DNA from: Choristoneura fumiferana
Lineage: Eukaryota > Arthropoda > Insecta > Lepidoptera > Tortricidae
Length of the DNA stretch: 64,000 nucleotides
Reading direction: 5' to 3'
NCBI RefSeq assembly: GCF_025370935.1
Contig: NC_133481.1
Location: forward strand, 8,603,708 to 8,667,707
Made by a program: the position numbers and the translations under genes. This document shows positions 48,901 to 54,900 of this stretch, piece by piece. A model generated the notes under the pieces. The model was not told the origin of the DNA. It made no database searches and saw only the letters and a list, made by a program, of their open reading frames with translations. Positions within the stretch are counted from its first letter, which is position 1. Every line of letters begins with the position of its first letter.

Positions 48901-51900
48901 ATTAACCTTGGTTAACTGTTGAACGTAGCATTTTGGTTAATTGTAGAATCCCCCCCCCCCTCCCGAAATCGTTACGCTTACCTCACATTTAAATGAGCAT
49001 CGCGACTCACACAATACCTATACTAATCGAAGCACATGTAGTGAATCTATGTACTTAGCTGATTTATAAGCATTTTTGTAATATTAAACAAAATAAAGTG
49101 AAGACAAAAAGTACTCGTTTTTATTTTAACTTTTTCCATCCAAAAACACAACATTTGATCTCACAGAACCGACGCCAGCGCAACAAGCTCGCTGCAAACT
49201 GGGGACAGGGGGCGGCGGTGTTTTGACATCTAAATCGCGCGGTTACACGAAATGTCAACGTCGCGTTTACGAAATATAAGCATGGTTATTTGTGTACGAG
49301 CGGTTAACTGTCAAACGAAGATTTAATGCCTGTAAGGGAGGCCTAAACTGTCACGTTCTATTATAACGTTTTCCTTTGTATCTGGGCTGACACAACAAAA
49401 CAAATATATAGGTAGGTAGTCAATCTGGTTCGTGATGGTCAATTTTTAAAATATACCTACTGAGCGGCAAAAATATGGCCCTCAAATGTATGCAGAAATA
49501 GGTAATTTTGTATGTAGAGTGGGCCAAATTTTGTGCCGCTGAGTATATATAAGTACGTTTAATGAGATGAAAATACATATCACCATATTACCCAAGCAGG
49601 CATTTCTCAACTTATTTTTTTTATCAGAAAATTGAATTTTATTCTTTTATTCATTTAACAAGTTGAGGTATTGACGTCATAAAAAAAACAATACACAAAA
49701 AAAATATATGCATGCAGCGTAGGGTGAAGTAATCTGATTCGAGCTAACAAGTGCACGATACCTATCAAATGAAAGTGAATTATTGTTTTGGCAATTTGAA
49801 ACATTTGTTAGTTAGTACTTCATTGAACATTCATTCCATTAATAAAGCCCTATTGGTACGTTGTTTAAAAACTCATAAATGATTATAATAACTAATACGC
49901 AAGTCATCGTCAGTAGGGTGATGAAACGTAATGAGTATTCTTAAATATTATACATCTATTATAAGTACTATGAAAAGTATTAATTTTGGATGATACAACG
50001 CAACGCTAGGTCTTACGCCTAAAAGAAGACACTTAACCCCTGTTTTTCCATCCATTGATTAAATTTATTTGACGGATAAATTAATGTGATGCCGTCTCTG
50101 TTTTGTTCGAATAAACGGAGACGGCATCACATTTATCCGTCAAATACAATTAATCAATGGATGGTGAAACAGCCTCTTGGAAGTGTTACGGCGCGGCAAG
50201 GGATATTTTGATATTTTGGTGCTGCCCCTTAGAGCACTGCGCAGGTGAGCGCCTCGTTTGTGCATTAATTATAAGACAAATAAAGATTGTGTAGTACAAG
50301 AAAGATAAATCTCCCGCTGCACCACGCGGTTGCGCATAGTCGTGGTTGGGCTACTAGCGCTGGATAACGTAGGAGAAAATCTATTGTAGTCTTAGAGCTT
50401 TTTCACATTATCCGATCCGATATCGGTATCGGAAAGCGATACGATATCGGATCAAGTAAAATGTATGAAATATGTACGTGTCTTTCACATTGTCCGGCCC
50501 GATATCGGATATCGGAGCCGAAACCGATATATATGTTGGCGGCACCATCGGACGCCCGTGGGCTGTCGGACGATAATGTTTGTACATACAGATGTGCTAT
50601 GCGTGTATCTAATTTGTCTCTGTGTGTCAGAGCCCGATGTGTGGCGGCCATTTTGACAGCGTATCGGAACGATTTTGCGGAAATATGTGAAAACAGCACA
50701 TGGGGTCGGCTATCGGTCGTCGTCCATCGTCGTCCGATACCGATATCGGATCGGATAATGTGAAAACGCTCTTGCGAATAAGAGAGTGACAGAATTTCGC
50801 TGAAAACGTGTAGCGTTAACTCTAGCAGGCATCTTGTCTATGGACAAGGAAGTAACTTTTCATTCAATTCCATTTGGCAGGCGTTATCGCAACACGTGTG
50901 GCACCGTGTCGACGTTTCCGAAAACAACGGTCTGATGACAGCATACAGCACCATACAGTTTGTGGTTCAGAAACACCACTTCATCGGTGAGAGGATAAAG
51001 GTGAGTCGACATTATACTTCTCTACTCTGTCGTGCCAGTATAGTCGGGCTTAAAGATATCCTTACACTTTCTGATACAAAAAATAAATAAATCAACGCAT
51101 AACTTTATACAAAAGTGCCAGCGAAAAGGTGAGTAGTTAAATCGAAACATATCTTGAAAGCCGTTAGGGCAAATATGTTTTAAAATGGCAGCCACATACA
51201 GGACGACACAGCGTGGGTCTTAGGTTCTTTGCAAGATGGTAAAGGTCGCTAGATGGTCGCTAGAGTCCGATGGAAGCGGGTGGCGCAGTGCCTATCCCTA
51301 TGTATAGTATACGGTCACTATCACGATGGCGATCTACCATCTCGAAAGGCATCGAATTATTTGAGGAGGTTCGTCTTACGGCGTTAGACGTTACACGCCA
51401 ATTACGTAAAGAAAGACCTAAGTCCTCCTACACGTTATACATACAACTCAGCTGGGCAACTGTACTGTCACGCGTGTAGGAGAGTATTTAAAACTTTTAA
51501 AAGTAATTTCGGCGTAGCCAGCCATATCAGACAGATCCCATAATAGGCGTCTTAATTCATAGAGGATATTGTAGGGTGTCCGTCATCGAAACCGATGAGG
51601 AGGACTATACTATATATTTATGACCTATGATGATGATGATGATGATTCTGTCATGTGTCTATAAACAAAGTACTTGCGAGTGCTAACAATGAATGACTCT
51701 ATATATTCTAGGTTTATTAGTATGTAAGGAGGAGATAATATCTGGAACTATAAAAGCAATTCTGAAACATATTTAACCAATGTAACACTATCATTCATGA
51801 ACACATCACTTCTCTATTTAACCGACGAAAAAAAAACGGAGGTTCTCAATCTCAAGTCGACCCGTGTGTATGTGTGCCAGAAAAGTGTAGTTGTCACGTG

Positions 51901-54900
51901 ATTCTGACAAAGTTGAGAGCAAGTTGAAGTACCTAATTACATCACAGTTTATCCGCAGTTAGTAACTAGAATCATATTATTGGTAATTTATCTTTACGAT
52001 GTACTTACCTATTGAAGACGATCTCAGGAAGAGGATAAAGTCATTTCCACACCCTACAGTAACAACATCACGTTTGTAAGAACGATAGAATTTTCTTTCG
52101 TTATCAATCGTGAAGATACGTAACTGTTGTTTCTCTAACAATATTTGGCCTCCAAGTCCCAATTACTTTCTACCAAACTGTCGAATTCTTACGTTATAGT
52201 CTTGATAAAAAAAATAAGAATAAGAGTAGTAGTTTTTTGACCCAGATTCTAGTTAGTACATAAATTATTAACTGTTCTTTTCAGTTTTATTTCAATGTAC
52301 TTTAACCGTGTGTTGAAACATATTGGTCCTCAGCCATCTACAGTTTTTCTGGTTAATAGGTATATTAACATTTTGTTATTGTTAACAGGTCCGATGTACA
52401 GCCATCATCTACTCAATATATCTGAAAAGTCTAGAAAAAAGTGCAGAAGAAGAGCGTGTACGGACTACCACGACCAGTGGTCCAGAAGTCCGACAGGCAA
52501 AAATTTACTCAGTACATCGATTACCAGAACCAAGTAAGTATTTTTAAAAGCAAGATTTGCTCGACTATGATGTTATTCCATGCCTGTATACTAAAGGACA
52601 ATCGCCTCAATTGTTCCCGGGGGAAATGAAATATATATTTATTTGCTGGAATACGTTGCATAAGGTCTTACAAGTAGATATCATCAGGAACAGTATTCAG
52701 TCGATATACAAAATCAACATGCAAATTTAAAATTACAATGATTATGATTTAAAATTCAAATAATCCTTAACATTATAGAAGCAGTGATCATATCATTCAG
52801 TCAGCCTTCCCTTAAATAACTTATGAAGGGACTTACTTATAAAGGGACTTATGGATTTACGTATAGTTTTTCTTCTCAAGGGAGTTATGACTTTTGTTTT
52901 AAAAAGTAAGTAGATACGTCATTTCAGGGTTTCAAGTCAGCCAACGTTTTATTTGCATCTTTAAAACTTCGCTATAGCTCAATTTGACACCGTAAAAATT
53001 TTCCACGCATCATGAAACTTCGTTATTTTTATATTTTAGTAACAGAAACAGTAGCAATAACTTACAGACTAGAAGTTAGTATACTTAGGTACATTATGCA
53101 ATCAACAAACAATAAAAATAGAAAAATAGTTATTAATGTGACCGGCCCGTACATATGCCCACCCAGTAAATTAACATAGGGCAATCAAGACGTCCAGCCA
53201 ACATGTTCAGAATGCCGTTACTGCTATTCATCACACATCTTAGCAACGAGGCGATTCTTTTGCGCCTGATGGCATGAAACCCCCTGTAGGTATAAGATAA
53301 GATAAGATAATTTATTGAATAATTTGCAGTACAAGATAACCAAAAACAATATTTTACCAAAACTGTGCCACCACACTGTTTAGTTTCTGTTATTTTATGT
53401 GCCGTCTCTGTTTATTTTGTTTGATTAAACAGAGTTGGACTCACAGTTATCTATGACAAAAATAACTGGAAATTAATAAAAAGAGGCACAAAATAGGTCT
53501 TAGCCTCTTAAATAGCCACTAATTTAATTATGATTTTCATTGGCATGGGAAAAATATCTACACGAGCTTGTTTACTTTATTTGCTTTGAATGGAGTATTC
53601 ATCTCAACACACACTGCTCCCATGCAGCTTGAGCAATAAAGCTTATCCCTCTTGAGTAGTTTGCGGCGGTCCTCGTACTATGAAACGAAGATTCAATTAC
53701 TGTTTGGTACCTACACACATGGCACAAGTTATCATTCAATTAAACATCGTATGGTGGATCAAGTAACAATAGTACATTACTGCAGAGGCCGGGAAAGAAC
53801 GGCTTGCAGGCCGAGTATGTATAGATAGGTATACGAGGCTGGCATGTTCTTTCACACTGAGGCTTGTATAGTGCTTTTCTCAAACATGCACTAAAATAAA
53901 TAAAAACGCCTAGAAATCAATGTTTTATTCGTAAGACAACTAAAATTGTACCAGACTCAAATTATAACTACCATCTATATAAGTGTTTATTTCATTCTAA
54001 CATGATTTTTGAAACGTTAAAATAATCCCAATAAAATCAAATTGCTATAAAACATGTAGATATAACGGACTGCAACAATAAAAATTCACGTTTCTAAACG
54101 AAACTTTTGAAATGACAATGGAACTTACTTGCAAAATGGCTAAAGCCCAAGTCCAGTCAATCAAAAAAAAAAACAATGACACTTGTCAATTTTCCCGCCA
54201 AAACTTTTTTTTATTGTGTTTGCTGTTCGGCTTTTAGGGACATTATACACGAACTGCAGCCCATTTAATCAGCTACATTAATACTTTATTATGTATATTA
54301 AATTGTAATTTGACCTAAAACGCGTCGGTAATATTTATATATTTAGGTACATATAGAATATTCATAGTCCTGTGAATTTATTCAGTAACTAATAAATGAA
54401 CCATAGAAATTCAGATTATTAATTTCAAGTCGTGTATAATGAATGGCCTTTATCGTGGATATTTGACGTTTTGCAATGAAACAAAAGTCTGTTGTCTTGC
54501 AGGCCTAGGCCTGCAACAGTATATTTTGAAGCCTGTTTTATGGAACACAACATAAACATTACAAAGCATGTTTGAGAAAAAGGAATTCACTGAAGAGTTT
54601 ACAGTCAGTGTAATGTAAGCGATAGACAAAGTAGGTATTTATGATTGAAGTCTCTGCCACAAAATATACTGAGCGGCAAAAAATCTGGCCCTCAAATGTA
54701 TGCAGTAACAGGTAATTTTGTATGAAGAGTGGGCCAAATTTTGTGCCGCTGAGTATATAATAGGCTATGATCATATGAAATGTGCGCGGTTTTGTTTTGG
54801 TTTAAGTTTATAGGGAAGTAAGATATTGGATATACTTAAGTGTAGTCGTGTGTATGCGTCGTACCCACGAAAAGTGGCTGAAAGGATGTAGTGCAAAGAA

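Larger units (their letters stand above)
35775..50880 (+). other. beat intron, about 15.1 kb, rich in mobile elements
   Basis: Donor GTAAAC, acceptor CATTTGGCAG. Holds the pogo-like MITE, an RTE fragment, a LINE 3' end, a 525-bp TIR element, several foldback MITEs and SINEs, all listed separately. Stretches at about 39.4-42.8, 43.9-45.0, 46.7-47.3 and 47.9-48.2 kb show only AT-rich sequence. A (CTTT)n tract at about 39321-39349 ends a probable LINE tail, and a C-rich homopolymer lies near 48951. Confidence 0.78.

Noticed and set aside
50403..50763. Open frames on both strands with matching ends (IPISDRIM)
   Set aside because: Produced by the 40-bp inverted repeats of a MITE.
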